64,000 nucleotides of DNA from Effrenium voratum (lineage: Eukaryota > Sar > Dinophyceae > Suessiales > Symbiodiniaceae): contig CAUJNA010003800.1 of NCBI GenBank assembly GCA_963377175.1, positions 297,131 through 361,130 of the forward strand, in the 5' to 3' direction. The notes beneath the pieces are model-generated. The model did not search any database, was not told the DNA's origin, and saw only the letters and a list, made by a program, of their open reading frames with translations. Below are positions 55,401-63,313 of this stretch, piece after piece. The number at the start of each line of letters is the position of its first letter. Position 1 is the first letter of the stretch. A program made the translations under genes and the position numbers.

Positions 55401-58400
55401 GTAACACTTCAGCCAGGTAGTCCTGCCATGCTTTTGGTGAACTGCGTAGTCCATACAATGGCTTTCTTTAGTCGCCAGATTTTGTCCTGTTGTGGACAAA
55501 GTTCTTTAGGTGGCCAAAGGTAGACGTCACGTTGTTTACCGTCGTGGTCTTTTGCGATGGGTGCGTGTAGAAATGCTGTAGAGACGTCACCTAGTCGCGC
55601 TATCCAGTTTGGTCGTGACATTTGTAGTGCGAGAAGTGTCCGGAGTGTCGTGAGCATTGGTGTAGAGGCGTAGACGGAGTCTTCGTCCTCAATCTTCTCG
55701 GTGTAGCCTTTTCCGACGATTCGGCTTCGTACTCCTGGTCCTTCTTTCTGTGTACCCATCTTGTAGGCATCGCTTCTCTGCTGACGTTGTCGTCGACGGT
55801 AGACGCATCTACTTCGTCGTAGACGTCATCTAGCTTCATTTGATTTGACTCGTGTTTCATTCCTTCCAGTAGTTGTGTTTCGTCGTAACCTTCGTTGTCG
55901 AAGATTATGGGTTGGTCTTCTGAGGTGTCGTCGTTTGTGTAGGGTGTGATGAACTTGCCGTTGGGAAGTGTCACTGCGTTAATTTTCTGTCGTAGTGGTG
56001 GTGGTTCTTTGGTTGCTTGCTCCGTTGATCTGATTGTAGTGTCCTTTGAGGTCTTCTGTGCTTTAGTGGGTTGCATTACTTCTTCCGGAGTTAAACGTCG
56101 TAGTGTTTGTCGAGGTGGTGCTGGTAGTGGTGGATGTTGTCGTCCGGTTGGTGAAGTAGCCATCGGACTATCCGGTAGTGGTCGTGAACTTGACGTCGAT
56201 GTTGACGGAAGTCGTGGAGGTGGTGTGGTGCGTTGTTGTTTTGTTGCGGGTTCCGCAACGATGTCGTCCGTAGCGTTCGTTTGTTGTCCGAAATCTTGCG
56301 TGGACCTTCTTTTCTCTGACGGTGGTAGTTGCGCATCCAACAGTGTTGCGAAGGATGGGTTGTAGGTGTTCCGTCGTGGTGCCCACGGTGTGCCGGAAAC
56401 TTTGTTCAATAGTGCGAGGTCGTATTTGAAGTCCGGTTGTAGTCTCCGCACTGTTCGTACCTTTTGTACGCCTGATTCTGTTGCGACGTAGTTTTCTCCG
56501 GTTTCGGAAACTTTTCCGAGCCAGATGCATTTCTGCATCCGTAGGTCTGCTTTTGGGAGTTTCTTGTGTTGTGGTGGAAGGTAGAGTAGTGTCTCGCCAA
56601 ATTCGCAGATTGCTCGCTCGTAGTTTCTTCCCCAGCGGCGTTCAAAGCTTGTGTAGCCGTCTGAGTGGATGACGTAGCGATTTACCGTCCATGCTGCATG
56701 TCGTACTATCCAAGGTAGTAGACAGTGCTTTGTGGACATCGTCATGCTGTAGTTGCTTTCAACCTGAGCTTTGACGACGCGGATTTGTCCGAGGAGTGTT
56801 CTATGTAGTCGCTCAACGCTTCCTTGACTGTTGCTGCTGTAGGACGGTGAATGTCGTACAGTCATTGAGCCGACTTTAGATGCTGTTGCTTGTAGTAGTG
56901 CATTGAGTGTGTCTTCGTTGTCGCTTTGTAGTATGCCGTGTGTTCTTCCGCATTCAAAGATGAATGCTTGTAGGTTGTTGATCATGTAGTCCATCATCGA
57001 TGGTTTGTCCGGAACCAATACCGCCATGCACAGTTGTGTAGTAACATCAACTGCCGTTAAGACTGGTATGGTCTTCGGATCTTGTTGTGATTTGATGTAG
57101 GCAAAATCCACTTGGATGATGGGTTGTCGTGATTGGTGTTTCTTGCAGTTGTCCTGGCGTCCTTTGCCTTGAACGCAAATTGGACACCAATTTCTGTATG
57201 GTAGGTGTGTCAAGTTGTGTTCTGCTATTTGTTGTGGAGTGGGCTGCTGAGGTTGTCGTAGTCCTATTGCTCTGTGTGCTTCATGATGCTCGTGTTGTTG
57301 TTCCTCATCGTGGTTCTCTTGGATGTACTCGTAGTCTTTCTTCACGGTGAACCTTGTTGTTCCTTTCCATTGAAATGGTAGTGCTGCGTTGCCCATGACT
57401 GTCCAGTCATCTTTGCGTTGTGAAACTTCTCCAAAGTTGTTGTGAGTGATTGTAGTTCTGTGAGGTTCAAGTGTGTTGATTGGTGGATGTCCTGGTCCAT
57501 CTGTTGGAGTGAATAGGGTTGTTCTAAGTGTTGTGTGGTGTCTTATCCAGTGTTCACCTTGTCTTTCCCAGTAGTCTTGGTTGTCCTCCTGTGCTGTGAG
57601 TGGTCTGTGGATTGTCTCCTTTGGTTGTGTGGTGTCAAGATTGGTAGAAGGTGCTGCTTTAGGTCTCCATATCTTTTGTGGTGCTCGCAGTTGGATCGTT
57701 GATCTGGTTGGTGGTGTGTCCATTAGCCGTTGTGGTTGTGAGCTCTGCCTTGTTGGTGTTGTCTTTGATGTTGCTCTGGGTGTAGGTGTTATCTTTCTTC
57801 TGAATCTGGTTTCTCCAGTCCAGTTGTCACCTTCTAGTCTTCGTTGTAGTTCTTGCTTGGAAAGTTGTGTTGGATTCTCTTGTAGTTGTTCTTGCTCTTG
57901 CCCTTGTCTGTTGATGATGGTTTGTCGCCAATCATCTAGTTCTCCTTCAGGTATTGGGCAACCGCTGTTGTGTGGTGTGAATAGTGCTTTGCGTGGTCGT
58001 TTGTGTACTCTGATGGCGTAGTCACGTCTTCCTGCTCCTGTGTTGTTCCCGTAGTTGTGGCTCCTATTGTTTCCTCTGCTGTGGGCCCGTTGTCTGCTCC
58101 TGTAGTTGGTGTTCTCCTGACATGTCGTAGTAGTTGGGCATGTGGTTGCCTGTGCAGTTGTAGTACTTACTGCTGTTACTGGAGCTCCCCTATGTTTAGG
58201 ATCTCAGCTCCGCTACCACTTTAAAATACGTTGGTACTTTACTGCAAGTGCAAGTGTTGTTTCTGTTATCACAAACACAAATGTAGTTAGCCAACATGCA
58301 CTCTTCTCCTGGTAGACTCAAGGCCTGCAGTCGGGTAGTGTACATCATGCATGCACAAGTGACAAGTAGTGCAACATGATATTTGACATCTCTCCCTCCT

Positions 58401-61400
58401 GTCTCTCTCTCTCTCTCTCTCTCTCCTGTCTCTCTCTCTCTCTCTCTCTCTGTCTCCCTTGCATCCTGGAGCAGGCCACTCTCATCCCGCCAACTCAGGT
58501 AGCTCACTAGTCAGTGGCAAGTGCCAACACTGAAAGTTTTGCAGTCCCAACTCTGTCGCAGCCTTCTCCGAGACAGTGCCCTTGGAGCAGCAAATGAGGG
58601 CCAAGAAGAACTCGTGAATGCTGACCCGCTTCTCGCGGGGCACCATAGAGAAGCGATCAAAGATCAGCTGAGCATATTGAACCCACGCATCTCCCATCAC
58701 TTTGCGGAGGTTCCTTAGCAAGCTCTGGAACAAATCGATTGGCACGAGAGTCGAATTCAGGCCTGTGAGAAGTTGACAAAGAATACCGTGCAACTCGGAT
58801 CCAAAAAAATGGTGCCCACGCCTGAGTCAGTCTTAGATTTTCGCCTCCCGACTGAGGCTCCTTAACGACAGCCTACAACGCCCTTTGTACCACACACAAA
58901 CACACCCACCATACCAAAGCAGCTCCACAAACACAAGCCCGAATTAAACGAAACCCACTGGCGCCAAGCAGCGATTGCCACGTGGCGGAGTCCAGGAACT
59001 GAGGCTCCAGCATGGCGCCGTACGGTGCTGGCACCGGCACCAGCCGCAGCTGCGCCTGGGTCTGCAGCTGGGGCGTGGTCTTCTTCACGGTGGTGAAGTG
59101 CTCCCACAGCATCGTGCCCCAGGCAGAGACCTGCCCGCACAACCGGTGAAGTATGGACTGTATGACCAGGACTTTCCCAAGTCTGCTGGAAAAAATGGCG
59201 CGCGTCCATGGGCTGCAAAACAGCGCGATCGTCATTCTGTCTGCGAACATGAATCTTCAAACAGCGCCACAGTCGCGGCAGCTGTGCTCGGTGGGGGACA
59301 ACAAAGCAAGACACGCTGTAAAAGATTGGAAGAAACATGGACGCCGGACATCTACATCTCACTTCTCCCCGCCGGTGACAAGCGCCGTCTTAACGACTGT
59401 GGCCCGCCTGGCCCGCCATGCTGGCATCCACATCCGGGCTCAGGCGCAGAATCTCCAAAGGCATCTGCCGCAGGATGCCCGCCATGTTCGTGGGCTGCGC
59501 CTTGTCCGTTACGAACCTGGCCAGCAAAGTATGGACCGAGCCTCTAAACGACCTTTTGCGTGAAACTCACGGGATGACTGCTAAGGCTGGGAAACAAACT
59601 GACCAACGTTTCCGGGCTCCGAACATTTGATCCTGTTGGTTTCCCGAGCAAGTGCCACAAGCATCACTAGCAACATCCCTGCATCAAAAAAGACTAGCAT
59701 TACCAACACTTGAGGATCATCAGCAAGTGGCTTGTGTTTTGAGGGCAGCTCCTCAGATGCCAAAACATTGTGTGTGGTTGTATCACCGTGGCACGCGAAG
59801 CGTAGTTGTTTTGCTTCCTTTCGGGCCGTTCTTCGGCCGTCGACCCCAAAATCATCCTATATAAACAACCGCAACCCTACCCTGAATCAACCCAGGGCTG
59901 GCCCCCCCACCTAAACCAAACCACTTTCAGTGCAAGGCAAGCCTCCTCTTACAAGCCTCGGTGTCCAGAGTTTCAACCTGCCTGTACCAAGCTGGGCACC
60001 CCTAACACACAACGAGCTTCTTTACTCAATCCAAACGCTTCTAGGCCTTTGCTGTGCCAAATGTATTTCACCCACCCTCGTCATCACACACAAAACCACA
60101 ACTTGCCAGCCTACACCCCCATAGAAAACCAGTTGACGTCATCCTCGCCAAAAACATGCTCCTGGGTGAAACACAGTGTTTCCTTTTACCTTCATCTGCG
60201 GAACCACATTCTCCCGATTTTCCCCATGCACCATTTGCAACACCCGGATTTCACGCAGCTCAACTGTTCTCACAAAAGGAAACCACAAAGAAACATCACT
60301 AACCACAAGAACAACACCAAAACCACGAAGCACAATGCTGCTTCGCAGATTTCCCTGTACCTGGCCATGCTGTCAATCTGATCTTTGTGGGATTTACAGA
60401 TTTACATGACAAGCAAATGTGAATAGACTCCATTTGAAGGGATACCTATACGGCTTCCAAAAATAGTTGTGCTGTCATATTGGCTGTTTTCTTGAGTTCT
60501 CTTGGAAAAATCCTCTTCCATGCAAAAACAAAAGAAAAGTGAAAAGCTTGGCCCAAACGGACCGCAATGTGCAAACTCGCCACTCAGGCCGCCAAACGAT
60601 GCCAGACGAATGGATCGTCCCAAATGAACCATAAACATGTGACATGTGGCTTGCCATGTTAAAACCTATATAGTTCTGGCAAGTGCAAAGGTGCCTCTGC
60701 CAACGGATGCGAAGTCTGAATGACCAACTGTATGGTCACAAGTGAGCCAAGCTGCTGGTGGAGCATCGCAGTGATGACCTTCATCACGCTGCGCGTCGTG
60801 ACTCTCTGGTCAGAAGTGGTGCCAGTGCTGTTTGCGTTGGCGTTGGAGTTGGTCATGGTGCCGCCGGCCATTCCACCCACATCTCCGTTCCGCGTGAGGT
60901 CCCGCAGGACCTTGTTTTGCTCCCTGGCGCGGCTCGGAATCTTGCCGTGAACATGGACCCTCCATCATCATTCGAAATGCACCGCAGCGCAATTCACAAA
61001 GAAACAGCTTACCCTTTCAAGGAAGCAAACAAGCCAGGTGCATGTGCGCCTGAACTGGTAGAAGTACTCCTCCCAGTGCTTCACGGACTTCTCGTAGTCC
61101 ATGGTGTGCAGGGCGCTCAGGCCCACCTTCTCCGGCATCTTGTGCTTGGCGTCGTCCCACAGCTGGTACTCCGCGGCCACCACCAGCTCCACCAGGTACG
61201 TGGGGTCGTACAAGGACTCGTAGAAGTCCCGCAGGCAGTTCTGCACCTCCATGGCGCTCTGGCACTTCAACACGGCCTCCTTGCAAGCGACCAAACCTGG
61301 CACGGGAGGAAGCGTGAGGAAGCGTGAGGAAGCGTGAGCAAGTCTGGAGGTCAGAACCTCTCCGTGCGCGGGTCTGATCGCAGAAGACCCCCCCCCCCCC

Positions 61401-63313
61401 GCGCCAACAAAGCCTAGCTGCCGACCAACTCAGTCGGGCAGTGGGTCAAACCCAGCGATCCCAACCCCCAAGCTCCGGCCTCCCCACGCCAGATCGATGA
61501 GCCCATGACGTGGAGGCTTGTGGGTGGGCGGATTGGGACGGCAAGTGTCCGCCAGCAGCATGTCCCAAAAGCGGAAGAGGCTGGTCACTGGCAAGGAGAA
61601 GGAAAAGAGCCGCATGAAAGCACCGTAGAACACCTGGGCAGCCAAAGGGGCTCTGCCAAATCGATAGGATCCCTGCCACCAAAAATGATAAATTGTTCTC
61701 AAACAGGACCTGGATCCATTCAAGATGATATGATTCTCGCACTGGAAGCCACGCAAAAGCTGCAAAGAAGGCAACATCCACAAAACAATAACCACTACCA
61801 ACTCATTCATCAGCGTGTGCTGTGTGTTAATGCGTTGTCTGTCATGTCGAGTTTGTTCGCCCCACATACGGTTTGTCCCCGAAAAGGATATTCTTCTACA
61901 AACGATGGCTGCGGGGTTTCGTGTCAACTCTGAAGCGGTACCTCGACATAGTTTGGGGGGAGGAAAAGGAGTCTCAGCCATTCGTCCGGCGTACCGAGGG
62001 CAGCTGGAAGCCCAAGGCGTTCATGTGAACCCAAAGCTCCGGCTCGAAGCGGGACACGATGAAGCTCAGGCGGTGCAGGTCGTCCATGGCGCCGCGACGG
62101 TCCGCAATCTGCACCTCATGGCCTGGGAGCGGAGTGTCCGCGAGGCAGAATGCTCTTCGGCTGTGTGTCACTGACATGGTTGTGCGGGATCTGCCCATGT
62201 CTGTATAACACAATGCTGGCAACACAGACAGGCCCGGCAGGAAACGCAAGTGCAGCTTACATGCCCCTTGGTCCCGTAACGCTCCAGCAAGCGCTCCACA
62301 CTGTAAGACCTTCCCACGTGCAAAGCCTGGCGCCTCGTTCCAGTCAGGGTCACCACATGACACTGCAGTCTACAGTTTTGCCGTTCTACCCTTTCGCACT
62401 AAGCTAGGCACTTCCTGCACTCTTCGCAACCCTGGGCAGGCCGTAGTAATCCCTGAACGGCTGATTTCCGGCACCGGTGATGGCATAGAGGATCCAAAAG
62501 GCTCGCACCTCTGCTTCCTCTTCTTCCTTCGTCTTGGGCTTGTCCCAAGCATCCTTCGGAACTGCAATTTTCCGCAACAACCCCCCAAAAAAAGACAATT
62601 CCTACTCCTCCCCTAGGCCCCCCTTTCCCCCCAGAAAAAAGGATGAGCCTGCCTAGCCAAGCCATAGGGGCTGGGAACAACTAGCCTGGAAGCGGAAGCG
62701 CTGATTCACTGGGGCAGTCGCAAAGCTGGAAAGGGGACTTGATTGCTTCGCTTTAGAGAGCCTTTGCTTTTTTGCTGCTTGCTTGCTTGCTTGCTTTCTT
62801 GCTTGCTTGCTTGCTTCCTTGCATGCTTGCTTGCTTGCTCGCTTGCTCGCTTGCTTGCTCGCTCGCTCGCTCTTCCTTGCTTCCTTGCTTCCTTGCTTCC
62901 TTGCTTCCTTGCTTCCTTGCTTCCTTGCTTCCTTGCTTCCTTGCTTCCTTGCTTCCTTGCTTCCTTGCTTCCTTGCTTCCTTGCTTCCTTGCTTCCTTGC
63001 TTCCTTGCTTCCTTGCTTCCTTGCTTCCTTGCTTCCTTGCTTCCTTGCTTCCTTGCTTCCTTCCTTCCTTCCTTCCTTCCTTCCTTCCTTCCTTCCTTCC
63101 TTCCTTCCTTCCTTCCTTCCTTCCTTCCTTGCTTCTGCTTTTCTTGGGCTTGGCTGTTGCAGGTTTGCGAGGTGCAGTGCGCTCCCATCCCGCACTCCCC
63201 ACCTCCGCCGCTGAGATGGGCGTCTGCGCGACAATGAGGTGGAAGGCCAAGAGCAGCAGGGACTCGCAGTAGGCCACGCCGCAGCAGCTGCGGCTCCCTG
63301 TGGCGTCCACCTC
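42292..63313 (-). CDS. TBC / EF-hand-like / C2-like protein gene, about 25 exons, 5' incomplete
   Basis: Predicted exons in order are: 63203-63313, 62431-62561, 62261-62326, 61995-62114, 61480-61633, 61050-61296, 60740-60959, 58959-59130, 58563-58762, 51137-51586, 50668-50946, 50230-50412, 49678-50124, 49276-49435, about 48570-48740, 47768-47862, 47626-47667, 47002-47151, 45780-45884, 45083-45123, 44750-44819, 44553-44603, 43013-43294, 42890-42955 and 42292-42699. They give about 1,470 residues. Phases match at nearly every junction. Of 23 assigned donors, 12 are GT, 9 GC and 2 GA. The order TBC then EF-hand resembles the TBC1D8/9 family, whose members act on Rab GTPases; C2-like units follow. 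N-terminal exons lie beyond the right edge. Intron 51587-58562 carries copia element 2. Confidence 0.82.
43500..44445. repeat. (TA)n and (TATG)n compound microsatellites
   Basis: (TA)n lies at about 43555-43583. Long ATGT/TCTG arrays run from about 43727 to 43985, a second (TA)n at about 44095-44115, and a looser AGGT/ATGT array up to 44445. All lie in the TBC-gene intron 43295-44552. The Met/Tyr/Val/Cys and Thr/His/Ile frames over it are artefacts. Confidence 0.95.
45283..45560. repeat. TC-rich microsatellite in a TBC-gene intron
   Basis: Imperfect (TC)n with CCCT and TCTTT interruptions lies in the intron between exons 45780-45884 and 45083-45123. A further short (TC)n is at 46022-46044. 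Confidence 0.85.
46045..47001. other. Intron, no exon recognised
   Basis: This is the intron between exons 47002-47151 and 45780-45884. No domain-like frame with paired splice sites is present. Confidence 0.5.
47002..51586 (-). CDS. C2-like repeat exons
   Basis: Exon 51137-51586 (450 bp) has KIFVYAFGASGLVEVVLGEV and GDMVLDLKWMPQS. Exon 50668-50946 has GQLGMTLHSASLNLD and NPRVEVYTYDENG. Exon 50230-50412 is Ala/Ser-rich, then helical. Exon 49678-50124 has LRLLDLEVLDPFPGQ and VVHLDMDLEADKEA. Exon 49276-49435 joins about 48570-48740 to give FFGVDLDARAAKRCRFW and DSQDDFLGECWLPPL, a typical C2 terminal half. Exons 47768-47862, 47626-47667 and 47002-47151 give GKLKLRIIK and TRNPEWDEEKEF, a C2 first half. 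Several C2-like membrane-binding units are inferred; exact borders of each need structure comparison. The lower border near 48570 is unresolved. Confidence 0.65.
49599..49660. repeat. 9-bp tandem repeat (CATCACTGC)
   Basis: Five to six imperfect units, ending in diverged CATCATCGC and GTCATGGCC copies, lie just downstream of exon 49678-50124 on the coding strand. Confidence 0.8.
51587..52439. other. Intron sequence before copia element 2
   Basis: At about 51,880-52,110 the plus strand repeats the words CTCTCGTGC, TGCATCTTGCTCTGCATGT and GTGCTGCTTGC in a degenerate array. The stretch ends in a (TC)n tract at 52379-52438. Confidence 0.5.
52440..52607 (-). repeat. Element 2 3' LTR
   Basis: On the element strand it begins TGTCAAATATCATG. 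The neighbouring internal sequence holds a short purine run (AAGGGGCCG) that could serve as polypurine tract. It differs from the 5' LTR at two positions. Confidence 0.93.
52905..53876 (-). CDS. Element 2 extra ORF after RNase H, 323 residues
   Basis: The ORF has a true ATG at 53874-53876 and is intact to a stop at 52905. The product is rich in Leu, Thr, Gln, Asn, Tyr and His, with only two Cys (NFCRDY, PPECDY). Alternating hydrophobic and polar segments suggest a folded, mostly helical protein. No signal peptide, membrane helix or zinc motif is visible. A Thr-rich frame at 53930-54043 (ATG at 54041-54043) would extend the N-terminus if one base were shifted at a T run near 53,930. It occupies the place of envelope-like ORFs in some copia elements, but nothing shows an envelope function. 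It may be a structural protein replacing Gag. I do not recognise it. Confidence 0.7.
   Translation of the reverse strand: MATLATPPPEAYNSLNYNFNHQLPTPAPFYRPDDILAHLTTIENNIPDTPAIDPEQNYFRVYVALTLEEFQLLSQQQTTPIPELNYNLPVHDLPSDLRMPHYDSLPLHLRLSEAVNFYYYNLTSLHLTTQYTNSMVIIQLHIPPEVLLRFVSAGQLINFCRDYVSHMISIKDEHHLPTRQLHQRLHRITYNLDQITTTFNLSNNFIWNYHMPLYLPELLNYFDQPQQLQDHHYKSINTMLHKSVTYYGITLLTATNLSTQHKLLLHNYLTTTGQALAPPECDYNRLRGGPDFLNTFTTNHYAGLDYRISQVQNYRVQHWTKHT
54268..55458 (-). CDS. Element 2 RT (C-terminal part) and RNase H
   Basis: This 396-residue frame begins MYGLRSSPKAWQDYL. The active site is YIMVYVDDLLVLGD (YVDD at 46-49). The connection gives RYRRIVGKLQWLAYTRPDI. RNase H begins at DVHVDADWAGCPTTRKSTSG and continues with SSAESELYA and THIDLKF-like AKHIDLKFLYTQDLI. 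All acidic sites are present. It is intact apart from one frame break upstream. Confidence 0.93.
   Translation of the reverse strand: MYGLRSSPKAWQDYLAEVLQKLSFVRLKSEPNVYTNATRDCYIMVYVDDLLVLGDKATVDSTFEAIQKQVLLKHIGYLEPGKPQQFLARNIDHFGNYCNLGLKDSYIDNMIEESGMNNCNSVNTPGIAHYKPTIEDEALLDHEQHKRYRRIVGKLQWLAYTRPDIAYSTKELARDLTAPTELSQKRVKHLLRYLHGTKHYKFTIEPTTTLRANTNNILDLDVHVDADWAGCPTTRKSTSGFNIIFLGTTVAFGSRTQATIALSSAESELYAICTGVNEGLHLRNFLLETNICSKLNLRIHTDSTAGKSIATRQGTSKRAKHIDLKFLYTQDLIKHDIIRILKINTLHTAQACSQNTLAKKHYRGSYRALAYVFSTTNNNCFTTVAHQPQQFVYGHM
55409..55759 (-). CDS. Element 2 RT, N-terminal part
   Basis: RSRIVGKGYTEKIEDED and ARLGDVSTAFLHAPI carry the fingers and the first catalytic Asp. Frame breaks separate it from the integrase frame (near 55,750) and from the RT palm frame (near 55,450). 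Confidence 0.88.
   Translation of the reverse strand: MGTQKEGPGVRSRIVGKGYTEKIEDEDSVYASTPMLTTLRTLLALQMSRPNWIARLGDVSTAFLHAPIAKDHDGKQRDVYLWPPKELCPQQDKIWRLKKAIVWTTQFTKSMAGLPG
55600..57723 (-). CDS. Element 2 integrase polyprotein
   Basis: This is a 707-residue frame. The zinc domain is H169/H173/C180/C183 (EHNLTHLPYRNWCPIC). The catalytic triad is D206 (IIQVDFAYI), D268 (GILQSDNED) and E304 (QGSVERLH), giving D-x61-D-x35-E, complete and correctly spaced. A Pro/Thr/Ser-rich linker (about 470-600) leads to the RT start (AMPTRWVHRKKDQEYEA). The last 50 or so residues are out of frame. The same frame stays open upstream of the first ATG to about 58,100 with an Asn/Arg/Gly-rich stretch (RSHNYGNNTGAGRRDYA). 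Confidence 0.92.
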   Translation of the reverse strand: MDTPPTRSTIQLRAPQKIWRPKAAPSTNLDTTQPKETIHRPLTAQEDNQDYWERQGEHWIRHHTTLRTTLFTPTDGPGHPPINTLEPHRTTITHNNFGEVSQRKDDWTVMGNAALPFQWKGTTRFTVKKDYEYIQENHDEEQQHEHHEAHRAIGLRQPQQPTPQQIAEHNLTHLPYRNWCPICVQGKGRQDNCKKHQSRQPIIQVDFAYIKSQQDPKTIPVLTAVDVTTQLCMAVLVPDKPSMMDYMINNLQAFIFECGRTHGILQSDNEDTLNALLQATASKVGSMTVRHSPSYSSNSQGSVERLHRTLLGQIRVVKAQVESNYSMTMSTKHCLLPWIVRHAAWTVNRYVIHSDGYTSFERRWGRNYERAICEFGETLLYLPPQHKKLPKADLRMQKCIWLGKVSETGENYVATESGVQKVRTVRRLQPDFKYDLALLNKVSGTPWAPRRNTYNPSFATLLDAQLPPSEKRRSTQDFGQQTNATDDIVAEPATKQQRTTPPPRLPSTSTSSSRPLPDSPMATSPTGRQHPPLPAPPRQTLRRLTPEEVMQPTKAQKTSKDTTIRSTEQATKEPPPLRQKINAVTLPNGKFITPYTNDDTSEDQPIIFDNEGYDETQLLEGMKHESNQMKLDDVYDEVDASTVDDNVSREAMPTRWVHRKKDQEYEAESSEKATPRRLRTKTPSTPLHQCSRHSGHFSHYKCHDQTG
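58207..58218 (-). promoter_or_regulatory. Element 2 primer-binding site
   Basis: TGGTAGCGGAGC on the element strand lies two bases inside the 5' LTR. It is identical to the element 1 site and similar to initiator-Met tRNA sites of other copia elements. Confidence 0.85.
58221..58388 (-). repeat. Element 2 5' LTR
   Basis: 168 bp, two substitutions from the 3' LTR. The flank on its outer side is the continuing (TC)n tract. Confidence 0.93.
58389..58455. repeat. (TC)n tract, right half of the split microsatellite
   Basis: TC units with CCTGTC interruptions resume directly at the outer edge of the 5' LTR. The left half is at 52379-52438. Confidence 0.9.
58563..61296 (-). CDS. Post-TBC and EF-hand-like exons
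   Basis: Exon 61050-61296 continues the TBC end (ACKEAVLKCQSAMEVQ, then DYEKSVKHWEEYFYQF) and ends at a GC donor. Exon 60740-60959 has an Asn/Thr/Gly-rich linker and TTRSVMKVITAMLHQQ. Exon 58959-59130 gives WGTMLWEHFTTVKK and is Gln/Pro-rich. Exon 58563-58762 gives VSIHEFFLALICCSKG and TVSEK. Joined to the next exon (AIALFHLF) it matches the degenerate EF-hand that follows TBC in TBC1D8/9 proteins. Canonical calcium ligands are not evident. Confidence 0.75.
59131..60739. other. TBC-gene intron
   Basis: This lies between exons 60740-60959 and 58959-59130, whose phases match without further exons. No motif or repeat array was seen. The Asn/Thr/Pro-rich plus-strand frames near 59,800-60,400 show no domain. 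Confidence 0.5.
61480..63313 (-). CDS. TBC (Rab-GAP) domain exons
   Basis: Exon 63203-63313 gives GVAYCESLLLLAFHLIV, the helix that normally starts with the catalytic-glutamine motif YxQ. Exon 62431-62561 gives EAEVRAFWILYAI and RDYYGLP (its 5' border is uncertain). Exon 62261-62326 gives SVERLLERYGTKG. Exon 61995-62114 gives SRFEPELWVHMNALGF. Exon 61480-61633 gives FYGAFMRLFSFSLP and TSLFRFWDMLLAD, the Trp-Asp box near the domain end. This order is that of TBC domains from about the middle onward. The arginine-finger half is outside the window. The glutamine of YxQ is Glu here, so GAP activity is doubtful. Confidence 0.82.
62776..63130. repeat. CTTG, CTTGCTTC and CTTC arrays
   Basis: (CTTG)n with variants at about 62776-62870, an 8-bp CTTGCTTC array at about 62871-63055, then (CTTC)n to 63130, in the TBC-gene intron between exons 63203-63313 and 62431-62561. 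The minus frames (Lys-Gln-Gly-Ser, Lys-Glu-Gly-Arg) stay open for up to 221 codons and even read into the exon, but are repeat translations. Confidence 0.92.

Larger units (their letters stand above)
52440..58388 (-). mobile_element. Ty1/copia LTR retrotransposon 2 (5.95 kb)
   Basis: Direct terminal repeats of 168 bp (52440-52607 and 58221-58388) differ at two bases. The 5' LTR is followed after two bases by a primer-binding site. The order on the minus strand is integrase, RT, RNase H, then an extra ORF, so it is copia-type. No Gag helix bundle, zinc knuckle or protease DTG/DSG was found 5' of the integrase. It interrupts a (TC)n tract, which remains on both sides (52379-52438 and 58389-58455), inside the TBC-gene intron 51587-58562 and in the same orientation as the gene. 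Confidence 0.93.
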
